In this document: positions 1 to 8,048 of the stretch, piece by piece
Layout: each line of letters begins with the position of its first letter
Numbering within the stretch: the first letter of the stretch is position 1
From: an uncultured Monoglobus sp.
GTDB lineage: Bacteria; Bacillota; Clostridia; Monoglobales; Monoglobaceae
DNA: 40,141 nt
Reading direction: 5' to 3'
NCBI GenBank assembly: GCA_947630505.1
Contig: CANRHV010000021.1
Coordinates: 1 to 40,141, forward strand
Position numbers and translations under genes: made by a program
The notes under the pieces: model-generated
Databases searched by the model: none
Told to the model about the DNA's origin: nothing
What the model saw: the letters and a program-made list of their open reading frames with translations, nothing else

Positions 1-110
1 TTCTACCACTTTTTCTTTCCCACACTTAATTCCACTCTAATTTCCACTCTGGAATTTACTTTGGGAATTCACTTATTCTTGAAATACCGCCGATTTGCGC
101 GTATCTTTTA

Positions 111-139
111 TTGACAAAGGCAAAGCTTTATGGTAAAAT
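111..139 (+). promoter_or_regulatory. sigma-A-type promoter of lysA
   Basis: A perfect -35 TTGACA (111-116) is followed after exactly 17 bp by TAAAAT (134-139), one mismatch from the consensus -10. Transcription would start near 146, leaving about 74 nt of leader before the GTG at 220. I saw no lysine riboswitch fold in so short a leader. The first 110 bases of the window hold no gene that I can support, only a short direct repeat of TTCCACTCT. Confidence 0.75.
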
Positions 140-219
140 ATTATACGGCGTGCTATGTGCGCCCGGGTGAATTGCGCCCGAATTACCAAACAAATGATAA
201 ATTCAGGAGGAAATTTTAC

Positions 220-1527
220 GTGAACAACAGCTTTGTGATGAAATGTTTGACCGTGAACGAGAAGTGCAACCTCAGTATGGGCGGCTGCGATATCGCCGAG
301 GTGGCCGCGAAATACGGAACGCCCGCGTATATAATGGACGAGGACGAAATACGCAAAAACTGCCGCGTCTACACCGGAGCAATGAAGGAGTATTACGGCG
401 GTAAAGGTTTAGTGCTTTACGCTAGTAAGGCGCTCTCATGCAAGTATATGTACCGTATTATGCGGGAAGAAGGCATGGGCGTTGATGTAGTGTCAGGCGG
501 AGAGCTTTACACCGCGATAAAGGCCGGATTCCCCGCCGAGCGCATATATTTTCACGGCAACAACAAGACCGACGATGAAATAAAGATGGCGCTCCGCGAG
601 GGAGTGGGCACGATCGTTGTCGACAATATATTCGAGCTTGAGACGCTGAGCAGATTCGCGGGCGATATGGGCAAAACGGCGGACGTTATGTTCAGAATAA
701 AGCCCGGCATCGACGCGCACACCCACAGCTTTGTGCGGACCGGACAGATAGATTCAAAGTTCGGCGTCGCGCTTGAGACGGGCGAGGCCGAGGACATAGT
801 TGTCAAAGCCGCGGCTATGCCGAACATCAACGTGGTCGGCGTGCACTGTCACATCGGCTCGCAGATATTCGAGCTGGCGCCTTTTGAGCTGGCAGCCGAA
901 AAGATGATGAACTTTATCGCCGATATGAAAGACAGGCACGGTATCGTAATGGATCGCCTGAACCTGGGCGGCGGCTACGGCATAAAATACACCGAGAGCG
1001 ACACGCCTATCAACTATGACAAATACATATGCGCGGTGGCGAAGGTCGTGCGCGGCATATCCGAGAGCCGCGGCGTCAAGCTGCCCTATATCGTTATGGA
1101 GCCGGGCCGCTCGATCGTGGCCGAGGCGGGTCTGACGGTCTACACCGTGGGAACCGTCAAGGAGATACCTGGAATCAGAACCTATATATCGGTGGACGGC
1201 GGCATGGGCGACAACCCGAGATATATACTCTATCAGAGCGAGTATGAGGCGGCGCGCGTGCATGACCCGAACGCCGAAAAGACGATGGTAGCCACGATAG
1301 CGGGCAAGTGCTGCGAATCGGGCGATATACTGATCGACGGCGCGAGACTGCCCGAGATCAAGGCGGGCGACTTGATCGCCGTGCTGGCGACGGGCGCGTA
1401 TAACTACTCGATGGCCAGCAACTACAACAGGATTCCGAGGCCGCCGATAGTGATGGTTTCTGGCGGCGAGGCGAGACTTGCCGTAAAGCGCGAGAGCTAT
1501 GACGATCTGATAGCCAACGACCTGTAA
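220..1527 (+). CDS. lysA: diaminopimelate decarboxylase
   Basis: This PLP enzyme decarboxylates meso-diaminopimelate to L-lysine, the last step of lysine synthesis, in the cytosol. The 435-residue product has the fold-type III alanine-racemase-like N-terminal barrel with the PLP lysine in YASKA (K70), then HCHIGSQI, the glycine-rich GGGYGI phosphate loop and EPGRSIV. The C-terminal substrate-binding CCESGDIL segment follows. Length fits the family. I chose the GTG at 220 because an AGGAGG sits at 205-210, nine bases upstream. The upstream in-frame ATG at 130 lies inside the promoter and would add 30 residues without family resemblance. It heads a run of closely spaced genes, the next starting 37 bp later, as seen in other Clostridia where lysA lies beside scpAB. 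Confidence 0.95.
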   Translation: MNNSFVMKCLTVNEKCNLSMGGCDIAEVAAKYGTPAYIMDEDEIRKNCRVYTGAMKEYYGGKGLVLYASKALSCKYMYRIMREEGMGVDVVSGGELYTAIKAGFPAERIYFHGNNKTDDEIKMALREGVGTIVVDNIFELETLSRFAGDMGKTADVMFRIKPGIDAHTHSFVRTGQIDSKFGVALETGEAEDIVVKAAAMPNINVVGVHCHIGSQIFELAPFELAAEKMMNFIADMKDRHGIVMDRLNLGGGYGIKYTESDTPINYDKYICAVAKVVRGISESRGVKLPYIVMEPGRSIVAEAGLTVYTVGTVKEIPGIRTYISVDGGMGDNPRYILYQSEYEAARVHDPNAEKTMVATIAGKCCESGDILIDGARLPEIKAGDLIAVLATGAYNYSMASNYNRIPRPPIVMVSGGEARLAVKRESYDDLIANDL

Positions 1528-1564
1528 ATTTTGCGCTGTATTTAATTAGGAGCGGTGATATAAT

Positions 1565-2245
1565 ATGGTTTTAAATATTCTCAGAAATTCGGGCATGGGC
1601 GCGGGCGAAAAGCTGCTGATGATCCTGATAACTCTGCTTTGCGTGCTGTTGTCGCTGACGATCCACGAGGTGGGTCACGGCCTCGCGGCCTACGCTATGG
1701 GCGACAGAACGGCCCAAAGCCGCGGCAGGCTCAGCCTCAACCCCCTGCACCACATAGACCCGATCGGCGGCCTGTGCCTGCTGATATTCGGCTTCGGCTG
1801 GGCAAAGCCCGTGCCGGTCAACCCGTATAATTTCAAGAACCAGAAGTCGGGCATGGTGCTGACCTCGCTGGCGGGGCCGCTCACCAACTTTATCCTGGCG
1901 TTTATCGCCGAGATCGGAGTGTGCGTGCTCGGCGGAATGACGTTCAGGTCAGCAGGATTCGGCTTTGATCTGGCGTCGCTTCTGTACACGTTTTTCATAT
2001 ATATGGTGTACATGAATCTGGGCCTCGGCATATTCAACCTGATACCTATACCGCCGCTCGACGGCTCCAAGGTGCTGAGCGCCGTTCTGCCGACCGACCT
2101 GTATTTTAAGTACATGCAGTACGAGAGGTACGGATTTATAATATTGATACTGCTGATGAACTTCGGCGTGTTCAACAGATTTCTGAGCTTTTGCGAATCG
2201 GGCCTGATCGGGCTTTATGATATGATAATAAAGCTGTTTGTGTAG
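1565..2245 (+). CDS. site-2-protease-like M50 family membrane metalloprotease
   Basis: A 226-residue multi-pass membrane protein of the M50 (site-2 protease) family. The zinc motif HEVGH lies in the second half of the first hydrophobic segment (LTIHEVGHGLAAYAMGD), and the third ligand region is NLIPIPPLDGS, carrying the conserved Asp of LDG. There is no PDZ or CBS domain, so it resembles the short YwhC/YdhP-like peptidases rather than RseP. Its substrate cannot be told from sequence. RBS AGGAG at 1548-1552 supports the ATG at 1565. It lies between lysA and scpA in the same direction (37 and 27 bp gaps), a common Clostridia arrangement, which suggests co-transcription rather than a shared pathway. 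Confidence 0.9.
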   Translation: MVLNILRNSGMGAGEKLLMILITLLCVLLSLTIHEVGHGLAAYAMGDRTAQSRGRLSLNPLHHIDPIGGLCLLIFGFGWAKPVPVNPYNFKNQKSGMVLTSLAGPLTNFILAFIAEIGVCVLGGMTFRSAGFGFDLASLLYTFFIYMVYMNLGLGIFNLIPIPPLDGSKVLSAVLPTDLYFKYMQYERYGFIILILLMNFGVFNRFLSFCESGLIGLYDMIIKLFV

Positions 2246-2272
2246 GAACTATAATAAAGAAAGTGGTTTTGT

Positions 2273-3034
2273 ATGGAGAAGTTAAGCTTCAAGGTCCTTG
2301 ACTTTGAGGGGCCGCTGGACCTGCTGCTCGCGCTTATAAAAAAGAACAAGGTCAGCATTTACGACATACCGATAAATCTGATCGTGAGCCAGTATTTTGA
2401 CGTTATGCAGCAGATGAAGGAGTATAATCTCGAAATATCCAGCGAGTTTTTGGTGCTTGCGGCGACGCTGCTGCAGATCAAGTCGAGAATGCTTTTGCCA
2501 AAGCCCGAGGAGGAAGATGAAGATGACCCGAGGGAAGAGCTTGTGCGCCGCCTTGAGGAATACAGAAAAATCAAGGCCGCGGCGGCATGGCTCGACGAGC
2601 GCAAGAACATCGGCGATTCATTTTTCTTTAAGCAGCCCGACAAGATCGAGCGCCCGCCCGCCGAGTGGAACTACTCAAAGCTGACGCCCGAAAATCTGGT
2701 GCTGGCCTACAAGACCGCGTACACGCGTATGGAGCGCCGCCTGCCCCCGCCGAGACAGTCGTTCGAGGGCATAGTGGGGCATGAGAAGGTCTCGGTGCGC
2801 TCAAGGGTGCGCCGCCTGTGGGACAAGCTCAGGCGCCGCACAAAGCTGTTTTTCAAGGAGCTGTTTGTCGATTCGAAGTCAAAGCCCGAGGCCGTGGCGT
2901 CGTTTCTGGCGGTGCTTGAGATGGTGAAGATGAACCGCCTTAAAATCGAATACGACGAGAGCGGCGACATCTCGAACCCGATAGTCACTCCCGGAGGCGA
3001 GGGCGAGCTCGACCTCAGCGGCATAGAGGAATAA
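2273..3034 (+). CDS. scpA: segregation and condensation protein A
   Basis: ScpA is the kleisin subunit of the bacterial condensin: it bridges the heads of the SMC dimer and binds ScpB, compacting newly replicated origins. The N-terminal signature FEGPLDLLLALIKK (about residues 12-25) and the following helices that contact the SMC neck (KVSIYDIPINLIVSQYF) are clear. An acidic EEEDEDD linker lies near residue 80, followed by a charged middle and a C-terminal winged-helix region. The 253 residues match the family (about 240-260). The scpB start follows 24 bp later. The smc gene itself is not in this window. Confidence 0.95.
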   Translation: MEKLSFKVLDFEGPLDLLLALIKKNKVSIYDIPINLIVSQYFDVMQQMKEYNLEISSEFLVLAATLLQIKSRMLLPKPEEEDEDDPREELVRRLEEYRKIKAAAAWLDERKNIGDSFFFKQPDKIERPPAEWNYSKLTPENLVLAYKTAYTRMERRLPPPRQSFEGIVGHEKVSVRSRVRRLWDKLRRRTKLFFKELFVDSKSKPEAVASFLAVLEMVKMNRLKIEYDESGDISNPIVTPGGEGELDLSGIEE

Positions 3035-3058
3035 AATAAGATACGGAAGGCAATACAT

Positions 3059-3667
3059 ATGGAGTTAAATGAGGTAAAGGCGATAATCGAGGCGCTGCTG
3101 TTCGCCGCGGGCGAGGCGGTGGAGCTCGACACGATCGCCGACATCGTGGACGTTGACAAAAAAACGCTCAAGGGCATAATCAAAACCATGATGGACGAGT
3201 ATAACTATGAACGGCGAGGCCTGCACATAATAAGGCTTGAGAACTCGTACAGAATGTGCACCCGCGGCGAGTACAAGGAATACGTGTCTATGCTGATGAA
3301 GCCGGGGCGCAAGCTGCAGCTCTCGAACGCGGCTATTGAGGTGCTGGCTATCATCGCGTACAAGCAGCCCGTCACCCGTTCGGCGATCGAGCGCGTCAGG
3401 GGCGTCAATTGCGATTATATCGTCAACCGTCTGATCGAGCGCGGCTTTATCGCCGAGGTCGGACGCTTAAACGACGCGCCCGGGCGGCCGATACTGTTCG
3501 GCACCACCAAGAAATTTTTGCAGACCTTCGGTATCGAGAGCATAAGCGACCTTCCCGAGTTCGACGCGCTTGCGGTGCCCGAGGACGAGGCGCCCGCGGG
3601 AGACCCCGACAGCCCCGATATAGAGGAGGTCAAGGAGCCCGAAGATGAGACAGGATCACAGGAATAA
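3059..3667 (+). CDS. scpB: segregation and condensation protein B
   Basis: ScpB dimerises through winged-helix domains and regulates the SMC-ScpA ring. The 202-residue product begins with the typical IEALLFAAGEAVELDTIADI helix region and continues with LSNAAIEVLAIIAYKQPVTRSAIERVRGVN, the second winged helix (about residues 90-120). The conserved GRPILFGTTKKFLQTFGI segment follows near 140-160. The last 40 residues are an acidic Pro/Glu-rich tail, which varies in the family. ATG 3059 is the first start after scpA, and spacing supports translational coupling in one operon. Confidence 0.95.
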   Translation: MELNEVKAIIEALLFAAGEAVELDTIADIVDVDKKTLKGIIKTMMDEYNYERRGLHIIRLENSYRMCTRGEYKEYVSMLMKPGRKLQLSNAAIEVLAIIAYKQPVTRSAIERVRGVNCDYIVNRLIERGFIAEVGRLNDAPGRPILFGTTKKFLQTFGIESISDLPEFDALAVPEDEAPAGDPDSPDIEEVKEPEDETGSQE

Positions 3668-3685
3668 TAATGGGGAGGTTTGACT

Positions 3686-4444
3686 ATGGCCGCGCTGATA
3701 ATAATCGGAATTATCGCTTTTGTTATCGCGCTTCCGCTATGGTCGACCGTCACCTTTGAGATTGCGTCAAACGGCAAAAAAACGGTCATAACCGCGAGCG
3801 TGTTCGGGTTTATAAAGCATGACTTTGTGTTCCCGTCAGAGCCGAAAGAGCCTAAAAAAAGCAAGTCCAAAAAGGCGAAGAAGTCTAAAAAGCGCAAGTC
3901 GGGCGAGAGCAAAGCCGAAAGCCCTGAAACAGAGACGCAAAAGACAGAAAGCGATTCACAGGGCTTTATCAAACGAAAGCTCGGACCCGCGTGGGACAGC
4001 GACGCGCGCTGGTTTGATTTTGAGTATATAGAAAACTCGCTCGCCGAGTACAAGGATCTGATAAAGCACGGCACCTCGGCTCTCGCGGTTTTCCTCAGGC
4101 ATATGAGCCGCAAAATACGCGTGTCAAGGCTTGACCTTTACATCAGGTTCGGCACGGGTGCGCCCGACAAAACGGGTATGGCCTACGGAGCGGCCCACGC
4201 CGCGGCGGGCAGTCTCAACGCGTTTATAAGAAGCTATTTTAACACAAAGACGGGCCTTGTGCTGTATCTTGACCCGGACTACGTGAACTCATGTTTTGAG
4301 TTTGAATTGGGAAGTATAATTAAAACAAGGGCGGCGCACGTGCTTCACAGCGCTGTTGCGGCGCTCGCGAGATTTATAATCAACCGCATAAAACTGAAAG
4401 GAAGTGTTGGTAATGTCGGAAATTTCGGACAAGCACCCGATTGA
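3686..4444 (+). CDS. DUF2953 domain membrane-anchored protein
   Basis: A 252-residue protein with one N-terminal membrane segment (AALIIIGIIAFVIALPLW), then a short beta-rich stretch (TVTFEIASNGKKTVITASVFG). Next comes a very basic, low-complexity Lys/Ser region (about residues 55-90) and a C-terminal DUF2953-type region with RVSRLDLYIRFGTGAPDKTGMAYGAAHAA. DUF2953 proteins are routinely found between scpB and gerW (ytfJ) in endospore formers; the function is unknown and a sporulation role is inferred only from that neighbourhood. I use the ATG at 3686 (GGGGAGG at 3672-3678) rather than the TTG at 3680, which is too close to the ribosome site. The 3' end overlaps the gerW start by 32 bp. Confidence 0.8.
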   Translation: MAALIIIGIIAFVIALPLWSTVTFEIASNGKKTVITASVFGFIKHDFVFPSEPKEPKKSKSKKAKKSKKRKSGESKAESPETETQKTESDSQGFIKRKLGPAWDSDARWFDFEYIENSLAEYKDLIKHGTSALAVFLRHMSRKIRVSRLDLYIRFGTGAPDKTGMAYGAAHAAAGSLNAFIRSYFNTKTGLVLYLDPDYVNSCFEFELGSIIKTRAAHVLHSAVAALARFIINRIKLKGSVGNVGNFGQAPD

Positions 4445-4943
4445 GGGATTGATGGGCTCGGCGCTGCAGGGCCTGAGAGAGATGATTGATGTTAACGCCA
4501 TCGTGGGGGCGCCCATAAACACGCCCGACGGCTCGGTCATAATGCCGATATCAAAGGTGGCGCTGGGCTTCGGAGTCGGCGGCTCCGAGTTCCCCAAAAA
4601 CAAAAAGCTGTTAAGCGACGGCGAGAATCCGAGCAACATGTTCGGCGGCGGCACAGGCGGTGGTCTGTCGCTCACCCCGGTGGGCTTTCTGATCGTCGGC
4701 AACGGCAAGATCAGAATGGTGCCCGTCAGCGAGCAGAACAGCATTTATGACAGGATAATCGACGCGGTGCCTACGGCCATCGACAAGGTCAGCGAGTTTG
4801 TGGCGGGCGTCAGGGGAAATTCCGACGTGGCGGTCGACGCCGAGACCGAACCTGAGGAAGCACCCGAGGAGCCCGAGGATTATGAGGAAAACACCGACGG
4901 CTACGACGGTCACTTCGGCGGCTATGACTTCAGCGTCGACTAA
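4413..4943 (+). CDS. gerW: GerW family sporulation protein (YtfJ-like)
   Basis: The 176-residue product matches the GerW/YtfJ family, spore proteins needed for normal germination in Bacillus. The family core is visible: GLMGSALQGLREMIDVNAIVG, PDGSVIMPISKVALGFGVGG, then a Gly-rich GGGTGGGLSLTPVGFLIV strand. The tail beyond about residue 140 is strongly acidic (EPEEAPEEPEDYEENTDGY) and longer than in Bacillus. Start choice: ATG 4413 with AAAGGAAG ending at 4403. A GTG at 4404 in the same frame overlaps that ribosome site and is less likely. It overlaps DUF2953 by 32 bp, so the two are probably translationally coupled. Confidence 0.88.
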   Translation: MSEISDKHPIEGLMGSALQGLREMIDVNAIVGAPINTPDGSVIMPISKVALGFGVGGSEFPKNKKLLSDGENPSNMFGGGTGGGLSLTPVGFLIVGNGKIRMVPVSEQNSIYDRIIDAVPTAIDKVSEFVAGVRGNSDVAVDAETEPEEAPEEPEDYEENTDGYDGHFGGYDFSVD

Positions 4944-4970
4944 CGACATAATATATTAGGAGTTGTAATT

Positions 4971-6278
4971 TTGCGAAATAATTTAAAGAGATTGACGGCG
5001 TTTTTGCTGTCAATCGCTGTTTTGATAACCGTAATTCCCGCGATAGATGGAGGCACGGCGTACGCGGAGCAGGTCAACATAGTTATCGACCCGGGCCACG
5101 GCGGCACCGACTACGGCGCGACCTCGGTCGGCGGTCTTGAGTTCCAGGAGAAAGCGCTGACGTTCAAACTCGCGCGGTACCTTCAGTATGAGCTCAGGAA
5201 ATACAAGGGCGCGTCGATAAACATGACGAGATACGCCGATTACCACATGACAAGCGTGGAGCGCGCCGAATATGCCGAGAGAGTGGGAGGAGACATAGTG
5301 ATAAGCCTTCACTTCAACTCGTCCGACGACAGGTCGGCGCACGGCGCTTCGGCCACCGTGTCGTCGCTTTGGGAATACAGCAGGCCCGAGCTGGCCGCGG
5401 CGATACTCGACCGCCTGTCAAAGCTCGGTATCGACATCTCGGCGGGCGTCGGATACAAGCAGTCGGCCACGGGCAACATGTGGACCGATGGGCAGCGGCT
5501 CGCTGATTTTTCCGCGCTTATGCGAGAGTGCGCGTTCCGCGGTATTCCCGCCGTCTCGATCGACCATTGCTATCTCACCTGCTACGACGATATGATCTAC
5601 TACAACAACGACGTGGCGCTCAGGAACCTTGCCAAAGCCGACGCTGAGGCGATCGCGGAGCAGTGCGGCCTGACGCCGAGAAGCTCGGACGCGACGGCAA
5701 GGACCCACGACGACGCCTATATCACGGGCTACGAGGACGGCACGTTCAGACCGTCGGGCACGATAACCAGAGCCGAGGCCGCGACCATGCTGGCAAAGCT
5801 CAGCGACGGCTTTGACCCGAATACGGTCTACCAAACGAGCCTGAGCGACGTTCCGACCTGGGCGTGGTATTATAACTATGTGGCGTATCTTAACACGGTC
5901 GGCTTTATAACCGGAGACGTGTTCGGCGCCTACAGGCCCGATGACAACATGACAAAGGCCGAGTTCGCGATACTCGCGTGCCGCTATCTGGGTCTGCAGC
6001 CCGGAGGCGAGAGCGGGTTCGCCGACTGCAGCGGCCACATGGCGGACGGATATATAGCAGCCCTGCGCGACGCGGGCTACGTCGGCGGCGACGAGAACGG
6101 AGAGTTCCATCCCAACGAGGACATGCTGCGCTCGTCGGTAGTTATGATGATGAACAGGATATTGGGCAGGTACCCGGTATGTCAGGTTCCGAAACAGAAC
6201 CCGTTCTGGGATATACAGCCCGACTTCTGGGCCTACGACAACATCCTCGAAGCCGCCGTCTCGCATGATGTGGAGTAA
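4971..6278 (+). CDS. SLH-anchored N-acetylmuramoyl-L-alanine amidase
   Basis: A secreted zinc amidase (Amidase_3 type) that would cut the MurNAc-L-Ala bond of peptidoglycan, joined to S-layer-homology repeats that bind secondary wall polymer. The 435 residues comprise a signal peptide (cleavage after TAYA, about 32) and a catalytic domain of about residues 35-232. Zinc ligands are H43 (DPGHGG), E60 and H114 (SLHFNSS). Three SLH motifs run from about 243 to the end, e.g. GTFRPSGTITRAEAATML. Where the family usually has a catalytic Glu before the final strand (VEHC or VEGF type), this protein has IDHC with D198. The start is a TTG at 4971 with AGGAGTTG at 4958-4965. It lies 27 bp after gerW and ahead of the carboxypeptidase, so it may serve spore or mother-cell wall remodelling. 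Confidence 0.9.
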   Translation: MRNNLKRLTAFLLSIAVLITVIPAIDGGTAYAEQVNIVIDPGHGGTDYGATSVGGLEFQEKALTFKLARYLQYELRKYKGASINMTRYADYHMTSVERAEYAERVGGDIVISLHFNSSDDRSAHGASATVSSLWEYSRPELAAAILDRLSKLGIDISAGVGYKQSATGNMWTDGQRLADFSALMRECAFRGIPAVSIDHCYLTCYDDMIYYNNDVALRNLAKADAEAIAEQCGLTPRSSDATARTHDDAYITGYEDGTFRPSGTITRAEAATMLAKLSDGFDPNTVYQTSLSDVPTWAWYYNYVAYLNTVGFITGDVFGAYRPDDNMTKAEFAILACRYLGLQPGGESGFADCSGHMADGYIAALRDAGYVGGDENGEFHPNEDMLRSSVVMMMNRILGRYPVCQVPKQNPFWDIQPDFWAYDNILEAAVSHDVE

Positions 6279-6415
6279 ACGTAGTGATTAGCGATTACGC
6301 GGAGATGATTTGGTAAAAATCGTTCGCGTATCCTCGCGTTCTTAGGGGTTAGGCAGACGGGCGGATAATATCCGCCCGGACTATTCACTAATCGCTAATC
6401 ACTAATCACTACGTT
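6278..6415 (+). repeat. intergenic inverted repeat built from ATTAG-type arms
   Basis: The gap between the amidase and the carboxypeptidase is a large imperfect palindrome. The left arm at 6278-6297 (AACGTAGTGATTAGCGATTA) returns as its reverse complement near 6389-6415, where a 7-bp AATCACT unit is duplicated. Inside are a module at about 6296-6340 that recurs at about 7740-7785, and a perfect GGGCGGAT-AAT-ATCCGCCC hairpin at 6359-6377. No ORF is evident. Confidence 0.8.
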
Positions 6416-6473
6416 CATATTTCCATAACTACCGAATATATTTAATGAGAACCAACAAACGGAGATGAAACTA

Positions 6474-7649
6474 ATGAAAACACACAAATTCGTCCTTTGC
6501 GTCGTTTTGGCGCTTATGCTCGCCGTCAGTTTAACCGCACCCGCGTTCGCGGCGGAAAACAGCGCAAAAGCCGCGGTTGTTATCGAGCAGAGTTCGGGCA
6601 GGGTGCTGTACGCAAAAAATCCCGACTGGGAGCTGCCTATGGCGAGCACGACCAAGATCATGACGGCCTACCTCACCTCGAAATACGGCAACCTCAGCGA
6701 CGTTGTAGAGGTCAGCGAGAACGCCTCGGGCGTTGAGGGCTCGGGCATGTATCTTGAAAAGGGCGAGCACATAACAATGGAAAATCTGCTGTACGGCCTC
6801 ATGCTCCAGTCGGGCAATGACGCGGCGGTCGCGATAGCCGAGGCAATCGGCGGAAATGTCGATCGCTTTGTTGAGATGATGAATGAGACCGCGACAAATG
6901 ACATGGGCCTCACGCACACGCATTTCGACAACCCCAACGGCCTGCCGTCAGATACGCACTACACCACGGCGCACGAACTGGCGATAATAACCGCCGAGGC
7001 GCTCAAGGACCCGACATTCGCGCAGGTCTGCGCCACAAAGGAAAAGTCGGTTCCGTGGGAGGGCAAGGATTATAACCGCGAAATGGTGAACCACAACAAG
7101 CTGCTTGGCGTGCTGGACGGCTGCGTGGGTGTCAAGACGGGCTACACCAACGCGGCGGGCAGGTGCCTCGTCACCGCGGTCACGAGAGACGGCATGACGC
7201 TGATATGCGTCACGCTCAACGATCAGGACGACTGGAACGACCACACGAATCTCCAAAACGAGATGTTTGAGAAATATCATATCGAGGACCTGAACTCGAC
7301 AGAATCCGTTATCGAAAAAATAACAGTGGGCAAGGGAATTTTCGGCTACAGCGGCCTTGTTCCCGACAAAACCTACACCTTCCCCGTCTGCGACGAGGAT
7401 AAAATAGAGATAAAAACCGAAGTCAGCGACGATGTTAAACTGCCGATACACGCGGGCGACGCGGTCGGAAGCGGCAGCGTCACAGTCAACGGCGAGAACT
7501 ACGGCAATTTTAATCTTATCGCCACCGACGACATAGACCTGGTAAAGCCCACGAAAGATACGTTTTTTGATGACATAAAGCACGATATCGGCACCGTTTT
7601 CAAAAGATGGAGCGAAAAGATAAAAAGCAACGTAGAGACTAGGGAATAG
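6474..7649 (+). CDS. dacF: D-alanyl-D-alanine carboxypeptidase (DacF/PBP5 type)
   Basis: A low-molecular-weight penicillin-binding protein of the S11 family that trims the terminal D-Ala from peptidoglycan stem peptides outside the membrane. The 391 residues hold a signal peptide (cleaved near AFAA, about 27), the catalytic STTK tetrad (S58, K61), SGN (113-115) and KTG (221-223), then the C-terminal beta-rich PBP5 domain. The end, KRWSEKIKSNVE, is amphipathic and could touch the membrane. In Bacillus the homologue dacF is forespore-expressed; proximity to gerW is consistent, but dacF versus dacA or dacB cannot be settled. I use ATG 6474 (GGAG at 6461-6464) rather than ATG 6465, which directly abuts that site. 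Confidence 0.9.
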   Translation: MKTHKFVLCVVLALMLAVSLTAPAFAAENSAKAAVVIEQSSGRVLYAKNPDWELPMASTTKIMTAYLTSKYGNLSDVVEVSENASGVEGSGMYLEKGEHITMENLLYGLMLQSGNDAAVAIAEAIGGNVDRFVEMMNETATNDMGLTHTHFDNPNGLPSDTHYTTAHELAIITAEALKDPTFAQVCATKEKSVPWEGKDYNREMVNHNKLLGVLDGCVGVKTGYTNAAGRCLVTAVTRDGMTLICVTLNDQDDWNDHTNLQNEMFEKYHIEDLNSTESVIEKITVGKGIFGYSGLVPDKTYTFPVCDEDKIEIKTEVSDDVKLPIHAGDAVGSGSVTVNGENYGNFNLIATDDIDLVKPTKDTFFDDIKHDIGTVFKRWSEKIKSNVETRE

Positions 7650-8040
7650 GTACTAGAGACTAGGAATATCTTGCGGTTTATATTAGGCTCGCCCCTTGGG
7701 GAGAGCTGTCAACGTAGTGATTAGTTATTAGCGAATAGTGATTACGTGGAGTTGATTTGGCGAAAGTCATTCGCATATTTCCGCGAACGCAGGATCAGGC
7801 TCGCCCCTTGGGGAGAGCTGTCACCGTAGGTGACTGAGAGGGGTTAACGTAGGGACTAGGAAATAGGAACCAGAGACTAGAAATATCTCACGGTAAATTT
7901 TCAATCCTAGTTCCTAGTCTCTAATCTCTAGTATCTATGTTGACCCCTCTCCGTCTTTCCGCCTTTGGCGGAAATCCACCTCTCCCCAAGGGGCGAGGCA
8001 AACCTGGGATCCTTAATCCCTAGTCCCTATGTTAGGAGGT
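7634..8040 (+). repeat. gene-free repeat cluster (CTAGG/ATTAG modules plus L and R arms)
   Basis: This gap has no gene that I can support. It holds CTAGG-type tandem modules (about 7634-7668, 7850-7895 and their inverse at 7900-7940) and a truncated L arm (7686-7710) broken off exactly at GCTGTC and joined to an ATTAG module. A copy of the module seen at 6296-6340 lies at about 7740-7785. A complete L arm (7798-7845) and an R arm (7942-7999) flank the CTAGG palindrome. The L-arm hairpin is GTCACC-gta-GGTGAC and the R-arm hairpin is TTTCCGCC-ttt-GGCGGAAA. Confidence 0.85.
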
Positions 8041-8048
8041 AAAACACA

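Noticed and set aside
130..219. N-terminal 30-codon extension of lysA from ATG 130
   Set aside because: This ATG lies within the -10 region of a near-consensus promoter and has no ribosome site; the GTG at 220 has AGGAGG at the right distance and gives a normal-length enzyme.
146..219. Lysine riboswitch in the lysA leader
   Set aside because: The leader is about 74 nt, far too short for an L-box, and no matching conserved pieces are visible.
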